NCBI GenBank assembly: GCA_963691705.1
Contig: OY829538.1
Location: 30,276,836-30,340,835 of the forward strand
DNA length: 64,000 bases
Source of the DNA: Viola odorata
Taxonomy: Eukaryota > Streptophyta > Magnoliopsida > Malpighiales > Violaceae
Direction of reading: 5' to 3'
Each line of letters opens with the position of its first letter. Within the stretch, counting starts at the first letter, position 1. Both the position numbers and the translations under genes were made by a program. Below the pieces are notes generated by a model, which was not told the origin of the DNA, searched no databases, and saw only the letters and a program-made list of their open reading frames with translations. Shown here piece by piece: positions 48,086-58,055 of the stretch.

Positions 48086-50423
48086 TTAACTGTTATTATT
48101 TAAAAGAAGTTTGGGCATTATTATTACAAAGCGAATGGCATCAATGTTTAGATCGAGAAAGAAACAACAATTAACGGGGACGGGTGGAGCCTCCTGCATC
48201 CCCGCGGCATCCGAATCATCCGATAACGGGAGCGTCTCGGTATCGCCATCGTCGCCTACTTCTTCCTCCTTTGAGGAAAGAAAACCTTCCTTGCTCCCGT
48301 CAATCTCACTCATTTTCGCAGAGGCATAGTCGGCTATCTTAGTAGGATCGAAAGTCCTACTGCGATAATAGTTCGCGAACCCGGCGGTAAAGGCCCACAT
48401 AGCTTTTTACTTCCACTAGCTTATCTTTAATGGAAGCTTGGCTAAATCCGCGCTACAGGCCAATATCTCTTCACGAATAAGAGAGTTTTTCTTATCAGCA
48501 GCTACCAACTCTGCCTCTAAGGCTTCAACTTTGGCTTTCCCCTTGGATCTTTCCCTAGCAAGTTCAGCGCGGCAATCATCTAGCTCCGCCCGAGTACGAT
48601 TCTGAAGTCGCGTTAATTTCCTTACTTTGGCCAAGGCATGGTCGAGCTGCTCTATCGAGCCGGATGAACCTTGAAGTTTGCTGCCGTGAGCCTTGATAAA
48701 GTAATGAAATTTGCGAAGGCTGGCCAAAGAATCATTCAAAACGCGTGCGCGTTGAACGTAGGGTGGAAGCTGTAGCAACTTTTCCTCATCTTCAGGCAGA
48801 TCAAACATGTCACCCACTAAAATCGTTATCGGTTGATCTCGCGATAATGGGCCCGACACCCCTAAGGCACGAAGCCCGTCAATTCCAAAGTTCTACAGAT
48901 CCAACCGATAAGAAGGAACCCCCTAAGGCCCTTTTGAGGAAAAATTAGCAACGATAGAAGGAGTGGAACCACCGGCAGAGCTGTTGATACCCGAGACGGA
49001 AGTAAAGAATAACGGTTGAGGAACCCTCACCGGCAGATCAGGAAGTACGCTCGAGCTTGGAGTTGGCACCACCATGTCAGGAATACAAGAAGAGATAGGA
49101 GAATGCGAGGCCTCAGTGGCAAGGGAAGAGCTTGTCGTCAATGGTGTTTCCGTTGATTCCACAGAAACCTCGATAACGGGGGAGGGTCTCGCTATTGGGG
49201 GAACCTCAGTTGACGGTGAAAGAACGTTGGCAGTAGAGGAAGAGGACGTTAGTAGTAGTGTATCAACACTCATCGAAGGGAAATCTTTAGGCGTACCAGA
49301 AGAAGTGGCAATATCAGAGAAAGCACGACCCGTTAGTGGCGACAAAGGAGGACGCATGACAGTCTCAGTCACCTAATTTTCCTTCTCTTCCCTGAGTCTT
49401 AGAAACCTGACGAAGGCAAGACTCTGTGTCCATATCTTCACCCTCACTCACACCTTCGTATGAAAAAACCTCTGTCTAGACCTTATCTCCCGAACGAGCA
49501 ACCAATTCTCCACAAAGCGAGAAGTGCGAGTAGAAACGCACCCTCTTTTAAGGGTCACCCCTAAAGTTCTTCTTTTCTTTAACGGGACACTACAGTCAGG
49601 TGGAGCTCTGGAAAACATAGAAGAAGACGTTGTTGGAGGAGGTACGACTCTCAAACGAGCATCATCCCCTTCGGACGATTGATCGATAACGCCTCATGCA
49701 AAAAGTCACATCAGTAAATGAAAAGGAAGAACGATAATGTTAGAATTTAAAGACTCACCTATGGCACACTCGGATAGAAGCTTGTACAAGGTAAAGTTTC
49801 GGATCTGGAAAGGCGTCTCCATCTCTAACAAGGCGTGAGCCTGAACCAACTTCTTCCTAGATAAGACGACCGATTTCACCTAGTCAGTATCGGTGATGCC
49901 CCGGTTAAAGCCCCTACGCCACAAGTGGGAAGACAACTCAACAACAAAGAAACCACCCTTCCAGTCATCAACTGTTTCTTCAAACTCTTCAAAAATTTTG
50001 CCAAAAAGACTAGGCATATGCATCATTCCATCTTGGAGTAACGCTCACTAGACCATTCCGACAAGTGAGGCTGAAGAATTTATGAAACAAATCGACAGAA
50101 GGGGCAAGAACAATCTTCATTTTGCAGGCGCGGCTGAAAGCATAGATACCACACCATGATGAGGGAGTTATCGAAGCATGAACAGGAAGGCGGAAACTAT
50201 AAAGAAACATCTTAAAATACAACATCCTATGAGTTCCTCACAGGACGTCGTGAAGTCTCATATGCCTCTCTGGAAGCATAACGGTATAACCACTAGGGAA
50301 AGAGATACCGTGACTCTCTAACTCGAGCCGCAGAATGGTCTCACAAGTAAAAATACTTGCAGTATTCTCAATCTCAGAATCTATAGGCTCCCGAGGGCCA
50401 GTTTGAGATCTTGTGCGACGCAT
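48086..50423 (-). pseudogene. Antisense ORF cassette C (PF04195-like, coiled coil)
   Basis: The order parallels cassette B: MRRTRSQTGPREPIDSEIEN (50423-50238), FKMFLYSFRLPVHA then ITPSSWCGIYAFSRACKM (50225-50010), a basic piece LKKRRTLGVTLKRG (49654-49448), and a Ser/Pro/Thr-rich piece (49372-48923). It continues with LSRDQPITILVGDMFDLPEDEE plus coiled coil LTRLQNRTRAELDDCRAEL (48859-48416), and an acidic C-terminal part (48400-48086). The coiled coil is clearly homologous to that of B. The N-terminal domain has lost the LLRQYD segment, and several stops and frame changes separate the pieces. Paralogous to B by tandem duplication of about 2.4 kb. Confidence 0.7.
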
Positions 50424-50893
50424 AATGAAGAGGTAGTAAAAAAGGAAAACCAGAAGAAGGTGAAACAGGGTACCTTAGAAAGAAGAAGAGCAGAGAATAA
50501 CAGGAAAAATTCAAAATACGAGTAAAAGTTTGAGAAGAAAGAAGTTGTTTCCTTTTAAAGGCCAATTCTGGCGAATGCGACTAATTGGCCAATCAGAACG
50601 AAACACACGTAAAAATGAAAATGACACGTGGAAAGGTATCAGAAGAACATTTAAAGCCAAGCATTTATATCTTTAGAAGAAGAAGGCAGTTAACAACAAG
50701 AAGTTAAAAAGACGGTTGCGCGGAGCAGTAACCAACCGCTTGGCGTTAACTACCCAATGATTACAGAGTTAACGCAAGAACACAACAACAAAGGAAAGAA
50801 AAAGGGGAACGTTACTTTATTCATGAAAAAGCCATACGACATCTACAATATGCATAACGGGCAAAGTCAGTCCTCGTCGAGCCAGTAAGAAGG

Positions 50894-51325
50894 CTAGTAG
50901 AAATCATCTCCATCCGAAGGCGGCAGTTCTGCGTCAAGTAAAGGGAAAGGATCATCAGCCTTTTTCTCTTTGCCAAGCCCTGACCGAGGGTCCTCTGAAG
51001 GCTTTTTCATCTTCGAAGGAGTCGTGCACGAGTCCCCCTTGACGGCCGAAGTCGTAATTTTAGAACTAACGTCGCTAACTGAGATTCTTTCCATGAAATG
51101 ACTGATGTGAGGAAATAGTTCATCACCCCTCCTTACTGGAGGAGTATAAGAATTCGAGCAAACATTGAGGGACCCAGAAGTTTCCTTTTTCGATCTCTTA
51201 TGACCCTTACGTCGAGAGAGTCGCCTTTTTCGGCGGGACGGAGAAGGATAGTCAGAATCGAGAGAAGTTGGAGGAGTTGGTGGAGAGTCACGCTCATCCG
51301 CATCCATGGAATATGAGTCGGCCAT
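50894..51325 (-). CDS. Antisense ORF, 143 aa, basic/Ser-rich, unknown
   Basis: MADSYSMDADERDSPPTPP, then a strongly basic stretch (RRKRRLSRRKGHKRSKK) resembling a nuclear localisation or nucleic-acid-binding segment, then Ser/Lys/Asp-rich DNA ending SDGDDFY. It lies next in line after cassette C on the same strand, and may be the equivalent of the linker part of the cassettes or a separate retroelement ORF. No domain recognised. Confidence 0.4.
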   Translation of the reverse strand: MADSYSMDADERDSPPTPPTSLDSDYPSPSRRKRRLSRRKGHKRSKKETSGSLNVCSNSYTPPVRRGDELFPHISHFMERISVSDVSSKITTSAVKGDSCTTPSKMKKPSEDPRSGLGKEKKADDPFPLLDAELPPSDGDDFY

Positions 51326-51855
51326 GAAATTGCAAGCAATCTCAATAGAGAAACGAAATGAAGATGAATAGGAAAAAGAAAGAAAAATCCCATTAAATAG
51401 TCATGGCGAAAGGGCATTCCTACCTTTTCGCACGCCCTCTGAGGATGATTAATATGCCTTCAGAAGAATGATCATAATTGCAAAATCTGATCCAGTGATC
51501 ACGCATGTCGGAAATCTGCACTAATCAAGAGGCGCCGAGAAAACCACCCAATCAGTTGGCATTGAAAAGGCAGCACGAAATTAATACAAGAAACGGTTAG
51601 CAACAACCTTTAATCACCATTTGGCGAATAAGGAAAGGCAAGTCTTGTGGGAATTCGATCAACAACAAGCCCATTTTCGGTTGAGCTAAGGTTAGTCCCA
51701 ACTGACACGACGTTTACACACCACAGAGAGCAGAATGTCACAAGCAAGATAATGGGAAGATATTTTATTTATGGCCTAAATGGCCTGAACGTACATCCGC
51801 ATACATATAAAATACAAAAGAAAAGACAAAGGAACGCACGGACGGCTGCAAGCGG

Positions 51856-52236
51856 TCAGGCATTGGACCCGGCATCATCATCTGGCACGGAAGGAATCTC
51901 CTTCAGAGCGTCTGCAACGGAGGTCAGTTCAGAGGAACAAACCCTCATACCCTTCAAGCAGCACCCCAGCAGATCCTTCCTTTGCTGCAGCATGGTGATG
52001 ACCACCTGGATGTGGGAGACAGCAGCAACCAACTTCGACACACTCTCTAGAGGACTAAAATCCTCCATAGAAGCTGCACCTTGCCTGGATAGTAGGGAGG
52101 TCATCGTCCCCTGAAGTTCCAGAATATCCTCAGAGGTCTTGGTCATCATGGTTTCCAGAAAGCCAACGTCGGCTTGGGTGAGATTCTTCAGAGTGCAAGC
52201 CTTGGAGATTAAGAAGTTCGTAGTAAGTTCATCCAT
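51856..52236 (-). CDS. Antisense ORF, 126 aa, helical, unknown
   Basis: MDELTTNFLISKACTLKNLT followed by Leu/Glu/Ser-rich, probably helical text. No domain recognised. A TATA-like box lies 62 bp upstream on the minus strand. As the last antisense ORF before the LTR at 52446, it is the best placed to be the extra ORF of the host element, in line with Retand-type elements. Confidence 0.45.
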   Translation of the reverse strand: MDELTTNFLISKACTLKNLTQADVGFLETMMTKTSEDILELQGTMTSLLSRQGAASMEDFSPLESVSKLVAAVSHIQVVITMLQQRKDLLGCCLKGMRVCSSELTSVADALKEIPSVPDDDAGSNA

Positions 52237-52297
52237 GGTGAAGATACCAAGAGAAATGTAGAAAAGATGTGAAAAAATTAGGGCAATGAATAAATCA

Positions 52298-52304
52298 ATT
52301 TATA
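52298..52304 (-). promoter_or_regulatory. TATA-like box for the 126-aa antisense ORF
   Basis: Minus-strand CCTATAAATTG lies about 62 bp upstream of the ATG at 52236, a good core-promoter spacing. Confidence 0.5.
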
Positions 52305-52445
52305 GGCCTCGAGGAATGACGGTTAAAAGGACGCGTCTCTCGGTAATCGAGCCACCCTGTTACCTTGAAGATCGTTGAGCAGGCAAGGCCGAAAATGAAG
52401 CGACAACCCTTGGTCAACACTCGGGCTAGTTTTTGGTTGGGCTTA

Positions 52446-52936
52446 TGATAACTATAGACGTAACTTCAGGGGCATTTTCGTCCGTACACCCAGCGTTAAG
52501 GCCGGAACATTGTAGTCCCTATCGGGTGTGCACCATCATGGCTATCGCCCCCACACAATGAGGAATTCTGGGATGGTCGACATCAGCGGGTGGGGGGTCT
52601 CACACGTTATCCAGCTACACGCACGGCGTTATCCCATCCCAGGCAAGCCATGACGTCACTTGAGGGACATGGGCGTTATCTTGCCTAGATAACGCCCACC
52701 CCCTAGAGATAACAGCCATATTTTGCCTATAAATACCCCACCGTTCAAGACAAAAGGTAAGCCTATGATCGCTAGTCGAACCCCTGCCATTTGGAACAAC
52801 CATACTAACTTAAGCATCGGAGTGTCTATGCCGGAGACACCCTCCAGCGCTTTGCAAGTAAATCGGACGTCAGGCACAGTGATTCTGAGTGACCATCTTC
52901 CTAACCTACCCTTCCGTAGAACCCCAAATCTTATCA
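52446..52936 (+). mobile_element. LTR of a Tat/Retand-like element (plus strand)
   Basis: A TG...CA unit of 491 bp. TATAAAT at 52728-52734 is followed by a leader with 'CATCGGAGTGTC' and 'GGAGACACCCTCCAGCGC', similar to U5-type leader text in plant gypsy LTRs. Three GATAACGC/GCGTTATC motifs occur (52626, 52673, 52688), the last two forming a 10-bp inverted repeat GGGCGTTATC/GATAACGCCC. The right edge is supported by the PBS-like DNA that follows; the left edge (52446) is an estimate. Confidence 0.65.
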
Positions 52937-53065
52937 AATTGGTGCTTTCATTAAGAGCTTTGGTTTGATTAATTGAGCATCCTTAATAGCCAAGCTTTGT
53001 CTTTTCTGTAAACTAGAGGATCATGGCCCCGTCACCTATCCTTCTCCAGAACCCTGAATCTTATC
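52937..53065 (+). mobile_element. PBS-like site and start of an internal region
   Basis: TTGGTGCTTTCATTAAGAGC starts three bases after the LTR, the usual position of a primer site in this kind of plant gypsy element. An ATG (53023, MAPSPILLQNPES) looks like a gag start, but the sequence is cut after about 15 codons at the join to the minus-strand LTR fragment. Confidence 0.55.
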
Positions 53066-53487
53066 ATGTAGAATAAAATAAATTGAAATTATTAGTACAC
53101 AATAAGGGCAAAAAGTTCGCTACATAACTCGATAAAAAAAAAATTGCTTGCAAGCGATAAAAGTTCGAACAGAAAAATGCTAGGATAAAAATTGAACAAA
53201 TTGCAATGAGATAACGCGAGTTAGAAAAATAATAAAGAATGAGTAGCTAATAAGTGAAATTGTTCGACCATTGGTTTCGATAAATTTACTCGGAACCGAT
53301 ATGGATTCGAACGGGAAAAGTGATAAAACTACGAAACAAGTATGAAATAAAATTTAAATGACATTAAACGTAAAAATAAACATCAGTTAGAGGAAAATAA
53401 ACGGAAGTACAATTTTTGAAAAATTGATGATAAGAAATGTAAAAACGTTTGGACGAAGAATTTAAAATCAGAAATCGGGTAGCAACA
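53066..53487 (-). mobile_element. Truncated LTR of Ogre-like element 3 (minus strand)
   Basis: In minus orientation it begins TGTTGCTACCCGATTT at 53487, next to a polypurine tract, and is the start of an LTR of the same type as at 4743 and 33298. Only about 420 bp remain before the sequence changes near 53066, so the rest was deleted or never copied. Confidence 0.75.
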
Positions 53488-53553
53488 GTTGCCCCCTCTT
53501 TACTGTCTCATAAAAAACAAGGTGTAACCAAAGTTTTTGATGAGCAGTAAAGA
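53488..53553 (-). promoter_or_regulatory. Polypurine tract and PPT-adjacent hairpin, element 3
   Basis: The complement of AAAGAGGGGGCAAC lies at 53488-53501. Arms 53497-53517 and 53534-53553 (plus-strand TCTTTACTGTCTCATAAAAA and TTTTTGATGAGCAGTAAAGA) pair almost completely apart from single-base bulges. Confidence 0.8.
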
Positions 53554-53639
53554 CGGTTGCTGCTGTACCATTTTTGAAAGTGCGCTGAGAGTAAAAATGC
53601 AGGTCCACTCGGATAATGAGGAAAAATGTAAAAACGCAG

Positions 53640-55040
53640 AAACTTAAATGACAACCTCCTTGATAATGGGGTGAATGCATGATGACTTCCCTGATAATGG
53701 GGTGAATGCATGATGACTTCCCTGATAATGGGGTGAGTGTGTGATGACTTACCTAATAATGGGGTGAATGTATGATGACTTCCCTGATAATGGGGTGAAT
53801 GTATGATGACTTCCCTGATAATGGGGTGAATGTAAGATGACTTCCCTGATAATGGGGTGAATGCAGGATGGCTTCCCTGATAATGGGGTGAATGTATGAT
53901 GACTTCCCTGATAATGGGGTGAGTTGTCTTCTCTGATTTTGAGAAAATATTTTGATTGCAGAAATGTAAATCAGGTAGGGCAAGGGTAGTACTCGCAGTG
54001 CATACACTAGTTCAGAAATGGAAATCAGGTAGGGCGAGGGTAGTACTCGCAGTCCATACGCTGGTGCAGAAATAAAAATCAGGTAGGACGAGGGTAGTAC
54101 TCGCAGTCCATACACTAGTGCAGAAATGAAAATCAGGTAGGGCGAGGGTAGTACTCGCAGTCCATACGCTGGTGCAGAAATGAAAATCAAGTAGGGCAAG
54201 GGTAGTACTCGCAGTCCATACGCTGGTACAGAAATGGAAATCAGGTTGGGCGAGGGTAGTACTCGCAATCCTTACGCTGGTGCAGAAATGTTGGGAAAAA
54301 TGTTGGTCATTGAGGAAGAGGGTCTTGAAGAAAGATATTGAGGAAGATGGTCTTCTCGGATATTGAGGGAGATGCTCTTTGATAGCGAAGATAGTGAGGG
54401 AAGACCTCTGATAGTGATGGCGACGATCTCTGATAGTGAGGGAGGATGATCTTCTCTGATAGGGAGGAGGTTTTCTCTAATAGTGTGGAGGATGATCTTC
54501 TTTGATAGTGAGGTGGTCTTCTCTGATAGTAAGGAGGATGATCTTCTCTAATAGCGAGGAGGTTTTCTCTGATAGTGAGGAGGTTGATCTTCTCTAATAG
54601 CAAGGAGGATGATCTCTGATAGTGAGGGAGGATGATCTTCTCTGATAGTGAGGTGGTCCTCTCTGATAGTGAGGAGGATGATCTTCTCTGACAGTGAGGT
54701 GGTCTTCTCTGATAGGAAGGAGGATGATCTTCTCTGATAGTGAGGTGGTCTTCTCTGATAGTGAGGAGGTTCTCTCTGATAGTAAGGAGGTTTTCTCTGA
54801 TAGTGAGGAGGATGATCTTCTCTGATAGTGAGGTGGTCCTCTCTGATAGTGACGAGGATGATGTTCTCTAATAGTGAGGTGGTCTTCTCTGATAGGAAGG
54901 AGGATGATCTTCTCTGATAGTGAGGAGGTTTTCTCTGATAGTGAGGATATTTTCTCTGATAGTGAGGAGGATGATCTTCTCTGATAGCGAGGAGGATGAT
55001 CTCTGATAGCGAGGAAGGTCTTCTCTGATAGCGGGGTGGT
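53640..55040 (-). repeat. Three tandem repeat families in element 3
   Basis: First, about eight units of ~31-32 bp containing GATAATGGGGTGAATG (53650-53925). Second, six units of ~57 bp containing AGGGTAGTACTCGCAGTCC (53960-54290). Third, GA-rich units GATAGTGAGGAGGATGATCT with alternating lengths (54310-55040). They sit just upstream of the polypurine tract in minus sense. Long antisense ORFs here (171 and 160 codons) are repeat artefacts. Confidence 0.92.
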
Positions 55041-55202
55041 TGATGGTGAAAAATCCACTCGGATGATGCTGCCCACTGGGATATTGATGCAAAAATTGAA
55101 ATGAAAACTCCACTCAGATGTTGCTGCCCACTGGGAGGTTAATGTTGAGGAATCCTTTTGGACGCTGCTGCCCGTCGGATGTTGATTGATAGTAACGTAG
55201 CT

Positions 55203-55470
55203 TTGCTATGATGTTGGGGATATTTGAAGATATGTTGTGGGGACATGGCCAATCACAATATATATATTTTTATATTGTATATGTTGTGGGGACGTGGTCA
55301 CCCACTTTCAACATGTCTTTTTTATATATAGATATTTTTTTACAACAGAAGAAATGTTGTGGGGACGTGACAGCTTACAACATTTTAAAAATACATGTTG
55401 TGGGGACGTGACCGCTTACAACATTTTTAAAAAGACATGTTGAAAGTGGGTGGTCACTGATAACATGTTT
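55203..55470. repeat. TGTTGTGGGGACGTG repeats with a long inverted repeat
   Basis: Four to five copies of ATGTTGTGGGGACGTG(G/A) separated by AT-rich spacers. The outer copies carry GTGGTCACCCACTTTCAACA (55285-55309) and its complement near 55436-55460, so the segment can fold into a large hairpin or cruciform. Could be a foldback element or MITE; no target duplication identified. Confidence 0.65.
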
Positions 55471-55926
55471 ATTGGACGTGATTTTATCCTCTTTTCTAGC
55501 CTTTTCGGGGGCATGATTCTGCTATTTGACCCATATTTCCATCTTTATTGCAGATCAGCGCCAAAAGGAGAAAAAGAGCGAAAAGATGCATTTTTGAAGT
55601 AATTCTTAGAATTCCAAGCTTCAAGATTAACATCGAGGGCAAGACACCAACTTTGTCATCGAGGCCTTGCCGTGGTTTCCATCGTCGAGCCCTGGACAGA
55701 CCAAAAGCGTTATTTCCACGTGTCATCGTTGTCGTACTCCCACGTTTCACCTCTGATGTCTTCTAGAAGGTTACGCGCAGATCCCCAAGAATATTCTCTT
55801 TAGTCGTCATGCCCCCGACGCTAACCAGACCAGTGAGTAGTCTCGTGCTCGTGACGCTTCTGCATCAGTTCTTAATCAAAGGCCAAAGAAAGGAATCTTT
55901 GAAGATTTCCACGGGATTCCATGCGT

Positions 55927-55969
55927 TTCTAGAAGATTCCATGCGCATCTAGAAGATTCTAGAATATTC
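55927..55969. promoter_or_regulatory. Perfect heat-shock elements
   Basis: Two arrays of alternating pentamers: TTCtaGAAgaTTC (55927-55939) and GAAgaTTCtaGAAtaTTC (55952-55969). The second is a four-unit perfect nGAAnnTTCn element. A TATA box lies about 100 bp downstream. Such sites bind heat-shock factors. Confidence 0.7.
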
Positions 55970-56434
55970 CAGCACGCTCCATGTGCTGTCACTCTCTCCT
56001 CTTAGCTGGAATTTGTCTTTTTGTAGTCCCTTAGCTGGAATTTGTCCTCTTGTGGGTTGGACACTATATATACCTTTAGTTTTAGGGTTTTAGGCATGAT
56101 ATCTCATTTTTAGTTTTTGGCAGCCGCCTCTTATGTTTCTTTTCTGGGGATTTGTTCCTCCCTTTTGTTGGAGCAGCCGCCACCATTAATCCTTCTTCAA
56201 ACCGGAGCTTTTAAGCTCTGGCGGGTATTTATTAAGCTTTCATTCCCTTTCTTGTCTCTTTACTTATATGTTATTTATTAGATTTGTTTTTATTACTTAT
56301 TAGCATGAGCGGCTAAGCTCATCTTCTTAGTAAAGGGTGTTTCAAGGGTTGCAAGGATTAGTTAAGAGGCCTAATTGTGTTTAATATATTCTTATTGTTG
56401 TATTTGCTTGTCTGTCGTTTTCTTGCCCTCGACA

Positions 56435-56582
56435 CCTCTTTAGCAGTGACAGTGTGGGGAGGTGTTGGGAGGATGATGAAGTGTCTAGGTTACCTCTTTA
56501 GCAGTGATAGTGTGGGGGAGGAGCCCGGGAGGATGGCGAGGTATCTAGGTCATCTCTTTAGCAGTGACAATGTGGGGAGGTG
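56435..56582 (+). repeat. 58-60-bp tandem repeat, 2.5 copies
   Basis: CTCTTTAGCAGTGACAGTGTGG recurs with small changes at 56435, 56493 and 56553. Confidence 0.85.
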
Positions 56583-56690
56583 ATAAACCCCTATAACATG
56601 TCTATGGCACGAGAATGAAATATCTTTGCGCCGATGATTAACTAACCCGAATGCAACCTAAAAATACCCCTTTGCTAAGATCTCATCACA

Positions 56691-57008
56691 TCGGATTGAT
56701 TCCGAATTGTTGATGGACCGATTCGGAATTAATAATAATATTAAGGATGGATTTGATCCTTGGTGGAATTGCTAAAAGGAATAAGTTACCTTTAGGGTTT
56801 CATAAGGAGAGATATACAGAAAATACACACATACAGATATCTCTTGGTTCTCCATCCAACCCCACCTAGCAATCATCCACCAGAAGATCAAGATTCTGGG
56901 ATTTCTTCAACTTCATGGCATCATCAAGTACGCTTCCGCATTCAGTTATTCTGTTTAATTCATGCAAATCTAAATTGATTTCGATCTTGGATTGTTACGG
57001 TTCTAACA
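56691..57008 (+). mobile_element. Truncated 5' LTR of the copia element
   Basis: Matches 62512-62829 closely, ending GGTTCTAACA. The first ~200 bp of the LTR (present at 62307-62511) are absent and replaced by unrelated DNA, so the U3 promoter is probably lost. Confidence 0.85.
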
Positions 57009-57010
57009 AT

Positions 57011-57022
57011 TGGTAGCCGAGC
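57011..57022 (+). other. Copia primer binding site (degenerate initiator tRNA-Met type)
   Basis: TGGTAGCCGAGC occurs where copia elements normally have TGGTATCAGAGC, two bases after the LTR. Confidence 0.6.
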
Positions 57023-57109
57023 GGTTTCAATTTTGATTATGCATGAATCAAATAATTTTTTATGATGCATGTTTGGAAAATCTATTTTCGGGTCTATTTC
57101 CTGAATTAT

Positions 57110-57470
57110 GTTTGACACCATTTTTGTGTATCTTCTGGCTGGATTTAGTTTTCCCCCTCTTCTTCAAAGTTGTAGATCTGGGAATTAAGAATCTTTTGCA
57201 ACTGATTTCGTAATTATCAGACAATGTTTGATACAGTTTCAGATCATATTTCGAAGATCTGTCAAGAAAACTGTTGGGGGAAAAACGTTTGTGTTCGACA
57301 CCATTTTGTGTGTCTTCTGGTTGGATTCAGTTTTTCCCCTCTTCTTCAAAGTTGTAGATCTATGAATGAAGAATCTTTTGGAAGTGATTTCGTAATTTTC
57401 AGACAACGTTTGATACAGTTTCGGATCATATTTTGAAGATCTATCAAGAAAATTGTTGGGGAAATTTCTT
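57110..57470 (+). repeat. ~184-bp duplication in the copia leader
   Basis: The block from CGACACCATTTTTGTGT through TTTGAAGATCT...CAAGAAAA occurs twice (about 57111 and 57295) with about 90% identity by eye. Confidence 0.8.
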
Positions 57471-58055
57471 TTTATGTGTGACGCAGAATTCATGTGCACA
57501 TTAAAGTACTAGTTCGGTCGCCGGACTTAAAGTTGGTTCAATTATTTTGAACATGAACATCATAAAGTTTAAGATGTTTGTCGGAGTTCAAAAATAATTG
57601 ATTTATGAAAGTAAGTGGAATAATACTAAGGAAGCTTTTAAGCTTAGCATGTTTGTCTAACTCGATTAATAAAAGTAGTAAAGTTACCAAAGTGACCTCT
57701 ACTACGGACATTACCGAGTTAGACATTTCAAGTGTGGTGTTCATAATTTCATGCGGATAGTTGTCGGCCCAAAGGAAGATAACTATTTGGCAGAAATTAT
57801 AAACACGATAGTGATGAATTTCAAGATCTATAGCTATTAAGGGATTTATGCGAGGAAGATTAAATAATTGGCAAAGTCAAGCTATACGATTCACACTCTG
57901 ACAGATTAATTAGCTGTGAGTTGTGCCTTTAGTCCAAAGACTAGACACAATGTCATATAATTAATCTTTTGATTTAATCAATGTGTTATTCATTAAGTTT
58001 ATTTCTTTCATATTTTCAGTAAAGTGAGCTGATTGAATGTTGTGTTCTTTCGGAT
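57471..58055 (+). other. Copia leader, no ORF
   Basis: Non-coding DNA between the duplicated leader block and the first gag ATG. Nothing recognised. Confidence 0.4.

Larger units (their letters stand above)
55489..56690 (+). other. Promoter-like segment, possibly an unassigned LTR
   Basis: Contains heat-shock elements (55927-55969), a TATA box (ACTATATATACC, about 56063-56074) and a leader. After the leader come 'CATGAGCGGCTAAGCTC' and a 58-60-bp tandem repeat (56435-56582). It has no coding potential that I trust. It may be an LTR or a domesticated promoter; I found no second copy in the window. Confidence 0.4.

Noticed and set aside
53753..55113. 171-, 160- and 98-aa antisense ORFs
   Set aside because: Periodic peptides (for example SLSEKTSSLSEK) from tandem repeats.
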